DNA of 64,000 nucleotides from Scytalidium lignicola (Eukaryota > Ascomycota > Leotiomycetes). The position numbers and the translations under genes are program-made. Below, piece after piece: positions 1 through 10,851 of this stretch. The stretch's first letter is position 1, and each line of letters starts with the position of its first letter. Below the pieces are notes generated by a model. It made no database searches. It saw nothing but the letters and a program-made list of their open reading frames with translations, and had not been told where the DNA came from. The stretch lies in assembly GCA_002812745.2 (NCBI GenBank), contig NCSJ02000162.1, positions 1-64,000 of the forward strand, read 5' to 3'.

Positions 1-359
1 CCGAAACACTGAAATTTACTACAAAATCGAGAAAATTCAGTCTTTAAAAACTCAACAACTACAAAGTTTNAAAAAAATAATTCTTTGTAAAATAGCTAAT
101 TACTTTAATCTAATTCCAAATATTTAGTCGATTTTTTGTTTAAGTGCTTGTAATATGGTTAGATTAGATTTTAGACCTTTAATACAAGGCTATTTTATTA
201 TATAGCATATACTATACATGCTAAACACGTTAAAATTTGTATACTTATTGATTATCAATTAGATAAATAGATATTAAAGTTTGGTTAAATATAATTGTAT
301 AATTGTTGAGCTATTGATGTGCAGTTTCGTTGATTTTGTAGTAGATTTCAGTGTTTCGG
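1..359. mobile_element. MITE-like element with terminal inverted repeats
   Basis: The first 28 bases (beginning ccgaaacactgaaat) match the reverse complement of the bases ending at 359 (ending cagtgtttcgg) with one mismatch, at base 16. The interior is AT-rich and has no open frame of note. Size, composition and inverted ends fit a non-autonomous DNA transposon. The left end sits exactly at the window edge, so a target duplication cannot be checked. The CoA-binding gene starts about 220 bases downstream, so the element may lie in its promoter. Confidence 0.6.
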
Positions 360-582
360 TATACCGGGTGTTCCGGCATACAGGGAATTACGTTAAGGAC
401 ATAGAGGCTTAGGTAATGCCCATGCTAAGCGGGTACCTACCGGCGGGGCAACCTGCCTGGAAGCACGTCATACACCAGCCTTATGCCGAGGCTGCTACAC
501 CTCGTGCAAGAATAGTTGTATCCTTCCCAATTTGTTCAAACCAAATAGAGGATAAAATACAAATACAATACCAAATAGAAAT

Positions 583-1181
583 ATGGCAACAGAAGCAGCA
601 GCTCGAACATTTTTCTCCTCACCTTACTTCGCCGTCGTAGGCGCCTCCTCAGACCCTACCAAATTCGGGCATAAGAGTCAGTTAGCCCCTCCTTCTGTCA
701 GCAACAAACTAGTCCTCTACCCCCAAGACTGAGAATAGAAACCATTTTATTCTTACATAGCAATAATACTGATATATTACACAAAATAGTATTCACATGG
801 TACACCCACCATAACCTCCCCGTGACGCCAATAAACCCCAGCAATCCAGATATCAAAGCCTTCCCACCCCCGCCAGACCGCGAGCTCAAAAGCTACCCCA
901 CCATCTCCAACATCTCCGCTCTACCACATCCAAAGGACACCGGTGTAAGTATTATTACGCCGCCAAAAGTCACCCTGAAGGTTCTTCAGGAGGCAAAACA
1001 GATTGGTGTCCAGAGTGTCTGGTTGCAGCCGGGTACGTTTGATGATGAGATTCTAGCGTTTGCGTTGAAGGAGTTTAAGGGCGGGGTCGGTGGTAACGGG
1101 GGTGCCGGACGTGAAGGTTGGTGTGTGCTTGTTGATGGGGAAAGAGCGTTGAGGGATGCTGGGCGGGAGTGGAAATTGTAA
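583..1181 (+). CDS. CoA-binding (YccU-like, Rossmann-fold) domain protein
   Basis: Two exons: 583-676 and 790-1181, about 161 residues. Exon 1 encodes an N-terminus with FAVVGASSDPTKFGHK, the glycine-containing start of a CoA/NAD-binding Rossmann domain. The intron (677-789, donor gtcagt, acceptor tag) splits an Ile codon, after which FTWYTHHNLPVTPINP continues the fold. Later motifs are a VSIITPP strand and GVQSVWLQPGTFDDE, also typical of the YccU/CoA_binding_2 family. These are small soluble proteins presumed to bind CoA; the physiological role is not established. The C-terminal Gly-rich loop (GGVGGNGGAGREG) and closing WCVLVDGERAL helix fit the family length. The start was chosen as the first Met before the conserved motif. 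Expression may be influenced by the inverted-repeat element just upstream. Confidence 0.85.
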
Positions 1182-2102
1182 GTTTAGGAAGAATTGAATA
1201 TCTTGTTATATCTACTATGGGATAACATACTCTCCCCCAACNTTTTTTGTGTGCCTTCTATTTCATTACGGAGAAACTTGGCTATGCGGTCTTGAATTTA
1301 GAGTGTCATCCTTCAATCAGACGTTCTAGTCTATCTAACTGAGCTGAAGTACTTGAAAGTTAATGGGATGACCATTATGGGAGGTGTTCACCTGAGATAC
1401 ACGAAGATTTTGATCTGCTAGCATGCATAAAAGCCTAATTGGTTTCAGTAGACATGGTCAGTCCGCGCATTCTGGTCTATTTGGAAGGCTTGTTGAGGAA
1501 CGTGTGAAACTAGTAAATGCTGCAGATTCAGACACTTTGTACAAGTATCATCAGCTTTGGTTCCGGGACCACAAGAAGACAACGGCGCTGCCGCATTCTT
1601 TGAGTTCGCCTTATCGAGTATACTGTAGAATGGCGTCAACTCGAAAAGACAGTATATCAAGTCCTCCACAATTTGGCTAAGAGAAGACGAAAGAAAACAA
1701 AAAATCACGAAATTCGGTGTGCCAAATCCAGACGGTCTTTGGCAGATCCTAGAGTAAAGTTAATAGTTGAGAAGTTACCTCTCGTATCAAACGAATTGGA
1801 AGAGGTAGAATACAAGCAAGCATAGTAACTTTTATTTAATCCAGTGAATAGATAAATAGCAGTATCTAAATTTGAGAAGATTTTGACTAAGATCAGAGCA
1901 TATTATTGGGACTATTTCAACGTAGTTGGACCTTTAATTGAAGCTTAATTCGCTGGATTTTGCTCGAAAAGTTGCAGATTTAGGATGTTCGGTTGAGGGA
2001 AGTGCGCTGGTTGGCTGCTCTCAACGCGTCACCAAACCGCCAATCTCGCGTTTTAGAGCTCGAATTACTGACTACCCATCTACGTATCCAAGTCCTCTAA
2101 AG
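1182..2102. other. intergenic, no gene seen
   Basis: AT-rich spacer between the CoA-binding gene and psf2. Short frames on both strands show no family signature and overlap each other. A single N beside T6 lies at 1242. The last 80 bases hold the putative MBF sites listed separately. Confidence 0.6.
2024..2051. promoter_or_regulatory. MluI cell-cycle box (MCB)-like sites upstream of psf2
   Basis: A perfect ACGCGT lies at 2024-2029 and a one-base variant TCGCGT at 2046-2051, about 75 and 52 bases before the psf2 start. In fungi ACGCGT is the MBF (Swi6-Mbp1) site that drives G1/S transcription of replication genes, so it fits a GINS subunit. The functional role is inferred from motif and position only. 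Confidence 0.45.
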
Positions 2103-2988
2103 ATGGCATTGCCTCTGCCCACCGGGTTGACACCCATGGAAGTAGCATTTTTATGTGAAATGGAAACAGTTACAGTTATTCCAAGACAAAGATTAGAAAG
2201 CATTGATCTGCTAGGTGTAAGTTAAATTCATACCCCACTAAACCCCGCGCGGTTGTGGAAAAGTAACAGCTTATAAGTGCCTCTTCTGCCTCACTTGCCA
2301 AAAGCAAATGAGTGAATTGTTACACTATTATGCAGAGACAATTGCAGTGATAAAAGAAGACAAACAGTTATGCTAATAATTGTATTCATATCAGGGCTCA
2401 ACGCAGCCACTTAAACCACCACAACGAGCACACCTTCCCCTCTGGCTCGCGCTACTCCTAAAGCGCCAACGAAGAGCAAACATTCTACCTCCTCCATGGC
2501 TCTTAGCTAGCAGTCTCGAAAGAATCCTCAGATACGAAACAGAAACCGACCCATCAGCATTCTCACCCCCGCCACCGATTCCTCGTACCTCCACACTGTC
2601 ACCTCCCTTCCTACCCTCCTCGACCGTTGACTCGCCACCAAACCACCTTCCATATCACTGGCTCGAACTCAGTGAGATCCTTCTGGAGTCTTGTCCAGAT
2701 GATATTCCGGAATCAGACAAAGTTAGGACGTTGCTGCGAGATCTAAGAGAGGTACGATTGGCAAAAATGAGAGGTAGTACAAGCGTTTTAGAGGGCGGTG
2801 GAGTTATTAGCCTGATGGGCGTAGGCGCGATGGAGGTTGCTGAGGGAAGAGGGTTTGCGGTTGGCGTCATGGATGGGTTGAGAAAGCTGGGTGCAAGTAA
2901 GGAGCTGGCGAGGCGGGAGAGGGAGGAAGAGGAGGGTGCTGGTGGTGGAAATGATGATAGCGATGAGGATGATGGGATGGGCCTGTGA
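2103..2988 (+). CDS. PSF2: DNA replication complex GINS protein Psf2
   Basis: Two exons, 2103-2216 and 2395-2988, giving 235 residues. Exon 1 carries the conserved start [19 protein letters not shown]; after the intron the frame continues [20 protein letters not shown] and KRQRRANI, the signature of Psf2. The intron (178 nt) has donor gtaagt and a tgctaat branch site about 25 bases before the acceptor. Psf2 is one of four GINS subunits and works with Cdc45 and Mcm2-7 as the replicative CMG helicase in the nucleus. The helical core contains [21 protein letters not shown]; the C-terminal tail is acidic and low in complexity ([17 protein letters not shown]), as in other fungal Psf2 proteins. An upstream in-frame Met at 1938 was rejected because the conserved N-terminus begins at 2103. 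MCB-like sites upstream suggest G1/S expression. Confidence 0.95.
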
Positions 2989-5015
2989 GGTATTTATTTA
3001 CACTCAAGAACATATTCTTGGGAGCCTCAAGGCCAATGCCCACCCTTTGTTCTGCAGTAGAGTGGTTTTGCGTCTAGGAATGCTGCAACTTCCACGTTGC
3101 AAAATAGCGTCTGGCCTCCGTCAATATGCCAATTTTGGATTTTCCAAACCTAGGGATCGACGGGCTATGTGGTTGGGATGAATGTGGCAACATATTTGTT
3201 GATCTAGACTTAACTTCCGCCACGAATTCGAGGCATGATATTGGCACACTTGGTTCAAGTCGGTGGCCTGCGGGAGTACACAACAAAAAGGGTGTTGAGG
3301 CCGGGTACCTACAAATGGTATGCAATACTCCTTAAGATGAAATTTATGGAGAAATATCCTCATCACGACTGTTATGGTATGAATATGCATACTCCATTCC
3401 GAGGTTAGTTATACAGTTATAAAGGAAATCTAAACTTCTCAATATATAGTTGACAGGGAAATTAACTTGGCAAGTGATCTCCATGTTGTTTTTGAAGCTA
3501 TATCTAGTATCTATCGATGCCCAACGTCTACAATAACTTATGTGTAAAGAAGATAGACTAACTGAAGTTGAGTTTCCATCAGAAGGCTTTTGAGATAAAG
3601 AGACACTGCATAGTTGAGGAGAAGAATCCTCCACTATATCAACCTAGTGGCAATAAGTAGCAATGAACTCTTGAATATACACTCCCAATTATTGTAAGGA
3701 TTGCCAATTTGACAAATCACGTGGCAGAGTATCGACATAATCTACAAACAAGATTTAAGATGAAAGGCTAGAAGTTATCTTGTGTAGCAAGACAGAGACG
3801 CTGTCGAATCTCAAGAAAATTCCATTGACTTTAGATACACCATATAATTTACACTTTATTCCCTGAGAGTTGTGATTGGCTATCACTATTTCGCCCTCAG
3901 GTACGCAACGAAAGTTGATAACAAGGCTAACCTCAGCTTCACTAGTGTGCCTCCCCCTTCGATGCTTTCCTCCATATATAAACTCAAATAAGTACAATTC
4001 TCGCAACAGAACAACAAAAGGCGCCATTGTGGCAGAATGGTCAGGTCAAATTGTTATTCTAAGAGAAGGTCCAAAAAATTAAGGGAAATATAAGTCTAAT
4101 GATATGAAGCAAGTGCTGACATTAGCAGAGATGTAGACGTACAGCTAGCTAGTGCAGCTGTTCGGCACGAACTCTTTTGCCATTCTGAACTTTTTTATCT
4201 CCCTTTTACTTGATTACNTTTTTTATTTCTTTGTCAAGGTGTTCTGCTTTTTGGTACTTGTTACTCTAACCTGCCTTTCAGTTACTCTAACACACACAGA
4301 TATGCAACNAAAAAGTTGTTACATGTGCCTTTGATCAATTCAATCTAGTACCAAGCTTTTAGTGATAGTGTTTGATTCAGATGTACAATGAGAGATAATT
4401 CTCTTAGCATATACCTTGCCAATCACTCTCCACATCATGTGCTGAGCTATACTCCTTATGTTGCTGGTTCTTGAGTTCAGATCCGCAATGATAAGTGATT
4501 ATATTTCTTGGTGCCTCTTCATTCTGGTACCGAGACAGGTAGCGTTGGTTCTTGTGATCAGATTCACAACGAAAATGTACTTGATCTTAGGAGAAGATAT
4601 ATGAACCTATAGGTTCCACGCCGAGATTTATAGTGCTAGTTCTCGAAAGTCAGACCTGCAACGAAAACTTCCTTTGGTATCTCTATTGCGGTCACACAAT
4701 GACGGTCTTAAGAACAGGTCTCTTAGGTCTCCTCTGTCATAGCCATGATTTGCTAGGACACCTCTATGCTTTAAAGCTCAATACTAGAGCCTATAATCTA
4801 TATAAAGATATATGTCATCTCTAGACTATAAATATAAACTTATCCAAATACCGAATAGGTTATTGAATAGTTCGAGAAAGAAAGAAAACACGAGCCCTTA
4901 GAAGCCATGAACCTAATAAGATACAGGAACCAGAAGATCTGTATGAAAATGAAATTATTGGTGCTAATATCTACTAGATCCTTAATACTGTACAATTTCT
5001 AGCAGAAAAGTTGCA
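2989..5015. other. intergenic AT-rich stretch, no gene seen
   Basis: About 2 kb between psf2 and the end of the Zn2Cys6 gene. No frame matches a family; short frames are scattered over all phases. It contains two isolated Ns (4218, 4309) and the degenerate repeat at 4297-4670. Confidence 0.6.
4297..4670. repeat. degenerate interspersed-tandem repeat, 5 units
   Basis: A core like CAGATnyGCAACGAAAA, often preceded by a GGTTCTTGA-like stretch, starts at 4297, 4378, 4478, 4559 and 4651. The spacings are 81, 100, 81 and 92 bases. The core is best conserved in the fourth and fifth units. No open frame spans the array. It could be a decayed minisatellite or the remains of a repetitive gene; the sequence does not decide. 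Confidence 0.4.
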
Positions 5016-6605
5016 TCAAATAACCTTACGGTCATATCCTTCCTTCTTCCCCAGTATAGGATGAAATGGAGAATCCTGCCATTCTCCCCTGATCTCTAAT
5101 ATCACCAAGTCAGATATTCTTTTTGGCCATTCCAGGTAGTGGCGAAACTGTTGTGGTGTATCGTTATATAACCTGTCCACCCAACTTAGATGGCTTCTAA
5201 TTGTTACATCTCCCCTGGCAGAACGTTCTCGATCCAGAATTGGAGTCATTATCATCTGAATGGCCATAAAATTGCCGATTAAGATCCCTGCCACGATATT
5301 TGTTGGATCAATAAGTTCTTGAAAGACGCCGATATCCATTTTACCAAAAGCTTGATAGATTGCTGTAAATTTGAGATACGCTGAATTTGTCAGCAAATTC
5401 TAGAGGCTCTTGATAGCTATATACTAACCCAAAAAGGATGAAACCTTCAACTCATTTATAACATCCATCAGCATTTTACGCAGCTTCCTTGTTGCCTCTT
5501 GGTCACAGAGCGAGGATAATTCTTTAACTGACATATCTGCACCATGAACGAGTTCCGGATGTATCAGAGGAAACCCTTCTATTCTTTTTTTTCATGAGTT
5601 CAAAATGGTGTTTCGCGGCCTTCCCAAAGCTCATGGGAAGGTTCTCTATCATCAGCTGGTTCGAAAGGACGCTGCAACCTCGTGCCATCTGTAGGAAATC
5701 TAGTAGTCCATCACTCATATAAGTTGACTGAAAAGTAAGAGCGTAGCATGTCGCCAGAAGAGCATCTGCATCGTTTCCACATCGAAGACCCTTGTCAATA
5801 GCTTCATTAGAGCCTTTGATGGCGAGGAGGCGATGTGATAATGCTAAAGCACGATAATCAACACTAGTGAGAAGCTCTAGATGAGAAGCAGCCAGACCTA
5901 GAATTGCATGCATAAGGTACTCGTACTACATAGGTCAGCAGATGTAGTAAGATATTGAGAAACTTCAACTAACTTGGTGGGCAACAAGCGGGATTTGGCT
6001 GAGCCATGCCATCTCGCAATTAACCGGAAGATGAGGGCGAGCTCTCATGAGGAAATGATGAAAGAAATGCATATCTGTCAAAGAGAATTGCACCGGTGTA
6101 GATTGAAGATGCAAGGTTGCTAGTAGACCAGTGTTTTCAGGAACAAACTGTGTCGAGGTTTTGGCGTGCTTTCGAGGAGGATATGCACATTCTAGGTGGT
6201 TTCGTACGCAATTCGCACATGATGGCAATGTTTCCTGGCACTATTTCTACATCAGTATAAAAGAGATGATATTAGATTCATAAGTCGAACCTTTACTTTC
6301 CTCCTCTTGCAGCTATAACAGCCTTGCCTCGACTTCTTGTGCCCCTTTCGCGAATTATTGTGGTGAGCACCGTCGAACTCGGTAGTGTTGTTCTTCAGAA
6401 GACCCTTCGGAGCTTGCATTTTAGAAGAAAGTGTATCTTTATCTTCAATAGATTCACATAAATTAGGATGGGTTACCCCCGAGCTTCTGTTACTGCAATA
6501 TGCATTTTGAGCATTGAGTGAGAACGTGTACGTTCTTGTGCTTCCATTTCTATTTGAGGACGATAAGAAGGGCATTTTAATCAAAGGCCCCTTGTCACCA
6601 TTCAT
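5016..6605 (-). CDS. Zn(II)2Cys6 transcription factor, with a homopolymer frameshift
   Basis: Exons 6605-6291, 6240-5974, 5925-5445 and 5399-5016; introns of 50, 48 and 45 nt. The protein is about 481 residues if one base of an A8 run is ignored. The zinc cluster is split by intron 1: CYSC-KRRKVK then CQETLPSCANCVRNHLEC, giving Cys at about 96, 99, 106, 113, 116 and 123 with C-x2-C-x6-C-x6-C-x2-C-x6-C spacing. After it come a basic linker and a regulatory region with LMHAILGLAASHLEL and AFGKMDIGVFQEL, typical of the fungal-specific domain found in UPC2/ECM22-like proteins. Such factors bind DNA in the nucleus and often control metabolic genes; the target here is unknown. At about 5587-5594 the frame shifts by one base inside the homopolymer (A8 in the gene sense). 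Seven A residues would join both halves, so a sequencing error is more likely than a broken gene. Confidence 0.8.
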
Positions 6606-8393
6606 TCATCTCAAGTTTACGGAATAGCATCGCCTTCTTTTATGACTCATGAATCAAGCCTATTTTGAAGTTGCTTGACAAAGTGCAACTCCAAATGCTG
6701 GCCGTATTGCAGCCTCGAAGCTATAGTAGACCCAATGCCTGAGGAATATTGTATCTCAGCACACCCCCTATATTTGATACACACTGTCATAGTGATAAAT
6801 AGAAGGTCTAGAGGTAACTGAAGTTTAAACTTCTGAGCTGCATCTCTCCGTTAACTTCTTGATTAAACGTATATAATCTAAGTGGAATTTGTCTAGGGAC
6901 TGCTTGAATTCAATACTAACATATCACATTAAACACATAATCCATCAGATACAGCAAGGTCCATGTCACTGTCCATGGCTTGATATGTTTGTCATCCTTT
7001 ATTTGTTAATTGCTTAAGTTAAAGAACAAAGATGAGCCATTTGTATCAAGAAAGCCAACCTCTGTCTCGCCGGCATGGTCTTTCGTGAGACATCCTTGAA
7101 AGGATATGCTAAATTGAAACTTCCGTAAGGAAGTGTTATGTTCGGTGACAAAGAACGACGCAAAGAACCATCCTGCGCTCGGTGAGCCCTTTGTATATTT
7201 CAGTGCTGTCACCTCAAGAAATCTCAACTCATATGAAGTATTTATTTCAAACATGTGCATCTGCAATGCCTACAGGACGTCCTCATTGTATCGTAGCTTC
7301 ATTGCCTTGTAGTCTCTCGGCGTTGGGGCAAGTGAGTTTGACACCCTTAGGATGGCAAAATTCTAGAATCAGGCCGCTGAAATCCAGAACTACATCGACA
7401 ATTTCTCAATTCACTTGTGTGCCTTCGGCCACAATAATGTCTTCTGGTAAGTGAAGCCTTTTCTAGCAGGCGTATGGATCGATGAGTGCTAGAATTTGGA
7501 GCAAGAGCTAACTGACATTATGGTCCGTGCACAGTAGATGGAGACCCCGTCCACACAGGAGTGGAAATAGCCGACTGGCTCCAAAGGGTAATCGAGCAGG
7601 ATGAGAGGTTGAGAGAACAGATAGATACATGGCACGACTCTGAAAAACAACCTCAATTCATATACCAGTCGTTTCCACAAGTTGACACCAGGTATGTGAA
7701 TATTCTTCTTAGGACCAATTTGTTGCCGGCTGTCAATTGCCCTGCTACGGTCGACTGAGAAATCCTTCTCACTTTGGCTCATCGAACGATGAGAAATTCA
7801 TCGCTCCTGCCGTGTTGGGTTTTAGGGCTGTCAATTACCGTCTAGTTCATCGATGTTGCCTACAAGATCCTCTGCAAACTCATTCGCAGCTGTTGATTAC
7901 TCTTTTTGGGTGTATAGAACGTGGATGGACTCATCGGTCGCCAAGTGGACTTCCGGCTCATCTGAAAAGTGGTCGCTCGCTCACCGTGTGGAGAGGTTCC
8001 ACGCATTATCGGATCACTCCATTTCCCTTCTTATTCCAATCTGTTTCTTATTCAATCAACCCCTCTAACTTAAGTCACTACAACTCATTGCTACATCAAG
8101 AGTGATCTTCTGATTGTTTATTTCCCCTCCGCATCACACTAAGTCAACATCTGCTAAAGTCGCGATCGATTTGATGTCTTTGACTCAGGGTGTCGAGACT
8201 CTAATCCTCCCTTGCTATTCCTATCAATGATTTCATCTTTTCACACTCGGAGATCTCCTTCTGCTGCATCACAATTTTCACTTATGCATTCCTTTATTGA
8301 GAGTTTCATCTTCTCAAACGTTTGGGCATGCTCTTAATCTGAGGCTCATTTTCCGGTACTCTTCACTTTATCAAGCCTCAGCTTCTAATACAA
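6606..8393. other. intergenic, divergent promoters plus possible gene remains
   Basis: Separates the Zn2Cys6 gene (-) from the BTB-bromodomain gene (+), so it should hold both promoters. 8100-8390 is pyrimidine-rich, as in fungal leader regions. The part at 7268-7758 has coding character and is listed separately. No other family signature was seen. Confidence 0.5.
7268..7758 (+). pseudogene. possible broken or mis-modelled multi-exon gene
   Basis: Three open segments look protein-like. 7271-7328 reads RPHCIVASLPCSLSALGQ and ends at a good gtgagt donor. After an acceptor ending ttctag (at 7363) the same phase continues NQAAEIQNYIDNFSIHLCAF up to a gtaagt donor at 7446. 7534-7758 reads VEIADWLQRVIEQDERLREQ and more, before a stop. 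The last junction does not join in frame with any plausible GT..AG pair found, and no start exon is convincing. The family is not recognised. It may be a pseudogene, a gene with a sequencing indel, or chance. Confidence 0.25.
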
Positions 8394-9805
8394 ATGAATA
8401 TTTCAGATGCTGTTAAGAACTTACTGACCGTTGTCGCTAATATCAGTTCTGACTCCTCTGATGACGAAACTGAGGAATCACCCTTCAACGAAACCTCCAT
8501 CAAAGTAACATCTACGGTAAGCGCAATGGCAGACAAAACTGCTACCTCAATTTCATGGCAGTAAGTACGCTTTATCATATGTTATAATTGAACGCTGCTG
8601 ATTCTTGAAAAAGTGAGCCACATCCAATCTTTGTTATCATTCTTGTTGGTCCAGACGAGATACCCTTCGGCATTCAAAAAGATCTTCTTTGTGCAAAATC
8701 GCCTTACTACCGCAATGAATTCTCCAAGCCAGGACAAGATGAGAAAGTTGAACTCATTGTCAAGCTTCCAGAGTTTGACGTTGAAACCTTTGGTTGCTTC
8801 CAAAATTACATATATACTGGACAGCTCTACAGCCGTGATGGAAGTCGAGAGATTCCAGACTACCCCCTCCTTATGAACATCTGGAAGCTTGCAACGACTC
8901 TCCAGATGCCTGATCTTCACGCTGCAGCATTGGATACCATGAACGAGCGACGGATAAAGACTTCTAGGATCCCAGGCACCCCATTGCTCATTCAAGCTTG
9001 GAAGGATACCGAAGAAGGATCAGGTCTTCGCATGATGCTTATTGGCTGGGCAGCAGAGCATATGCGTTCAGCACCGGAAATCCGTAATGAATTTGCTCGA
9101 TCTCTTCCACATGAGATTCTCAGCGAACTTGTCGTGGTAATGAGTGACTTACCAGCCACACCCGCCATTACGCCCCACGCAGTGAAGCACTCAGCCCCAG
9201 AAGACACTGACATCGAATTAAACAACACAATGACAGTCTCTAAAAAACGCAACCGTCCTTCAGGAAATGGTATAGAAGTAGATGCTGATCAACCCTTTGA
9301 AGTTAAACCTCCCGCCAAAAGATCATCATCGTCCCATCAACGCAACGCCGACAATAGCATACGCCAAAAAGAGAAACGCCGCAGTACCGCCAACGGGAAT
9401 TGGTCCGCAGTTGAAAAGGCAATAAGCTACACTAATGACCAAGAACTTGAGTTCTGCAAGGATCTAATCCACCGCATGCTCTCCGGACCAGGATACTGGA
9501 CGCGTCTAGTAGGGCCTTTCAAAAACCCCGTCGACCCAGTACTGGATAACGTACCCAATTACTTCACAGTCGTAAAACGACCAATGGATTTGCGAACAAT
9601 CAAGAACAAGATTGATAAGGACGAGTACGCAAGTGCTGCAGACTTTGAGAAGGATATCCGGTTGATCTTCCAGAATTGTTACGAGTATTGGACGAGAGAA
9701 GATACAATCTTCAAACTATGCGAGCAGTTCGAAGCTTATTTCAATCAGAAATGGGCGGTTCGGCACAAGGCTATTGCGAATCAGATTAAGAATGAGGATG
9801 CTTGA
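8394..9805 (+). CDS. BTB/POZ plus bromodomain protein
   Basis: Two exons, 8394-8560 and 8614-9805, about 452 residues. The intron (53 nt, donor gtaagt) splits a His codon. Residues about 55-160 form a BTB/POZ fold: FVIILVGPDEIPFGIQKDLL followed by CAKSPYYRNEF, and FGCFQNYIYTGQLYS. This is a dimerisation and protein-interaction module. A basic, Ser-rich linker (about 262-315) could carry nuclear localisation signals (KKRNR, KEKRR). Residues about 332-437 form a bromodomain with the ZA-loop PVDPVLDNVPNYF, then VVKRPMDLRTIKNKI and FQNCYEYWTRED. In typical bromodomains the last motif is NCxxYN, and that final Asn contacts acetyl-lysine; here Trp (residue about 415) replaces it, so canonical binding is doubtful. 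A shorter protein starting at Met46 is possible. A chromatin role is inferred. Confidence 0.88.
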
Positions 9806-10851
9806 GATCTGGTCGTTGGGGGTCAGGATAGAGACAAAGTACAGACATGATCAACACAACCGAATGGAGGATAATTTTTCTCCTCCTACCCGTCTAAGAT
9901 CTTCATCGATGCCTTCAGGATGATCTCTTTAACAAACGTTCAACATTCTCCGTCAGCTATAATCCCTTCTCAACTCTCGTGTTATCTCACAATCACCTCA
10001 CCTCTCACTCTATCGTCAAATGTCAAACAGCGATTCCGAGTTTCTAGGCGTCGAAACCCAATTGGGAAGGGTTTCATTAATCCAAACTTGTAAGATTACA
10101 ACGACAAAACAGACACAACCCATCCTCGTTTCCCACCCCAATGTACCATAACAAAAGCATTGTTCTCTATTTTATGGCGGCGACTGGCTAGTAGTAATTG
10201 AACAACTCCCACTTTTTTAATANTTTTTTTATTTGCTCCTTATAGGAGAAAAAAGAGCAAGGAGAATAATCAGGAGAGGCAGACAGACAAAGACTGTATA
10301 ATAAAGTACAATTTCAGATCCTGTTTCTCATCTTTCTATTAATTCTTCTGGGGAGAAGAGAAGAGGGAACTAGGGTTATAATACTAATAAATACCAGCTC
10401 TTTTACTATTATGAGAGAACAGATCCAACAGGGGAATAAGCATTAGTGATTGGGATCTGAGTAACGTCGCTTTACCTAAATGCAACCCAGTTACGGTGAA
10501 ATCACTCTTATCCAATGCTGATGATCCACACCAGTGGAGGTGCATCTAAACGTAAAAACCTTTCAATTCTACGCTTTCACTGTTGAAGATAATTATAGTA
10601 AATAGAAGGATTAAACCTAATAAGATAGGTATATTACGCTAAGACCATGCCATACATTAACCAAAAACGCTCATCAATGCTCAAACCAAAATACAGACCC
10701 TCAAAAGAGGAGATCCACTCATAAAACACCTTTATAAATGCATCATATAATGATTTCCATAACCTCGTTAAATTAACCTTTTTTCTTGGTAAAATCTTTT
10801 TACCTGGATCATATTTTCCTCAATCCCGGAAGAGAAGATAGAAGATGTTAT
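9806..10851. other. convergent intergenic region, no gene seen
   Basis: Lies between the 3' ends of the bromodomain gene (+) and the U-box gene (-), so mainly 3' untranslated and terminator sequence. AT-rich, with an isolated N at 10223 beside T7. No frame of interest. Confidence 0.6.

Noticed and set aside
1423..1680. Plus-strand frame between the first two genes
   Set aside because: Overlaps an equally long minus-strand frame and shows no family signature.
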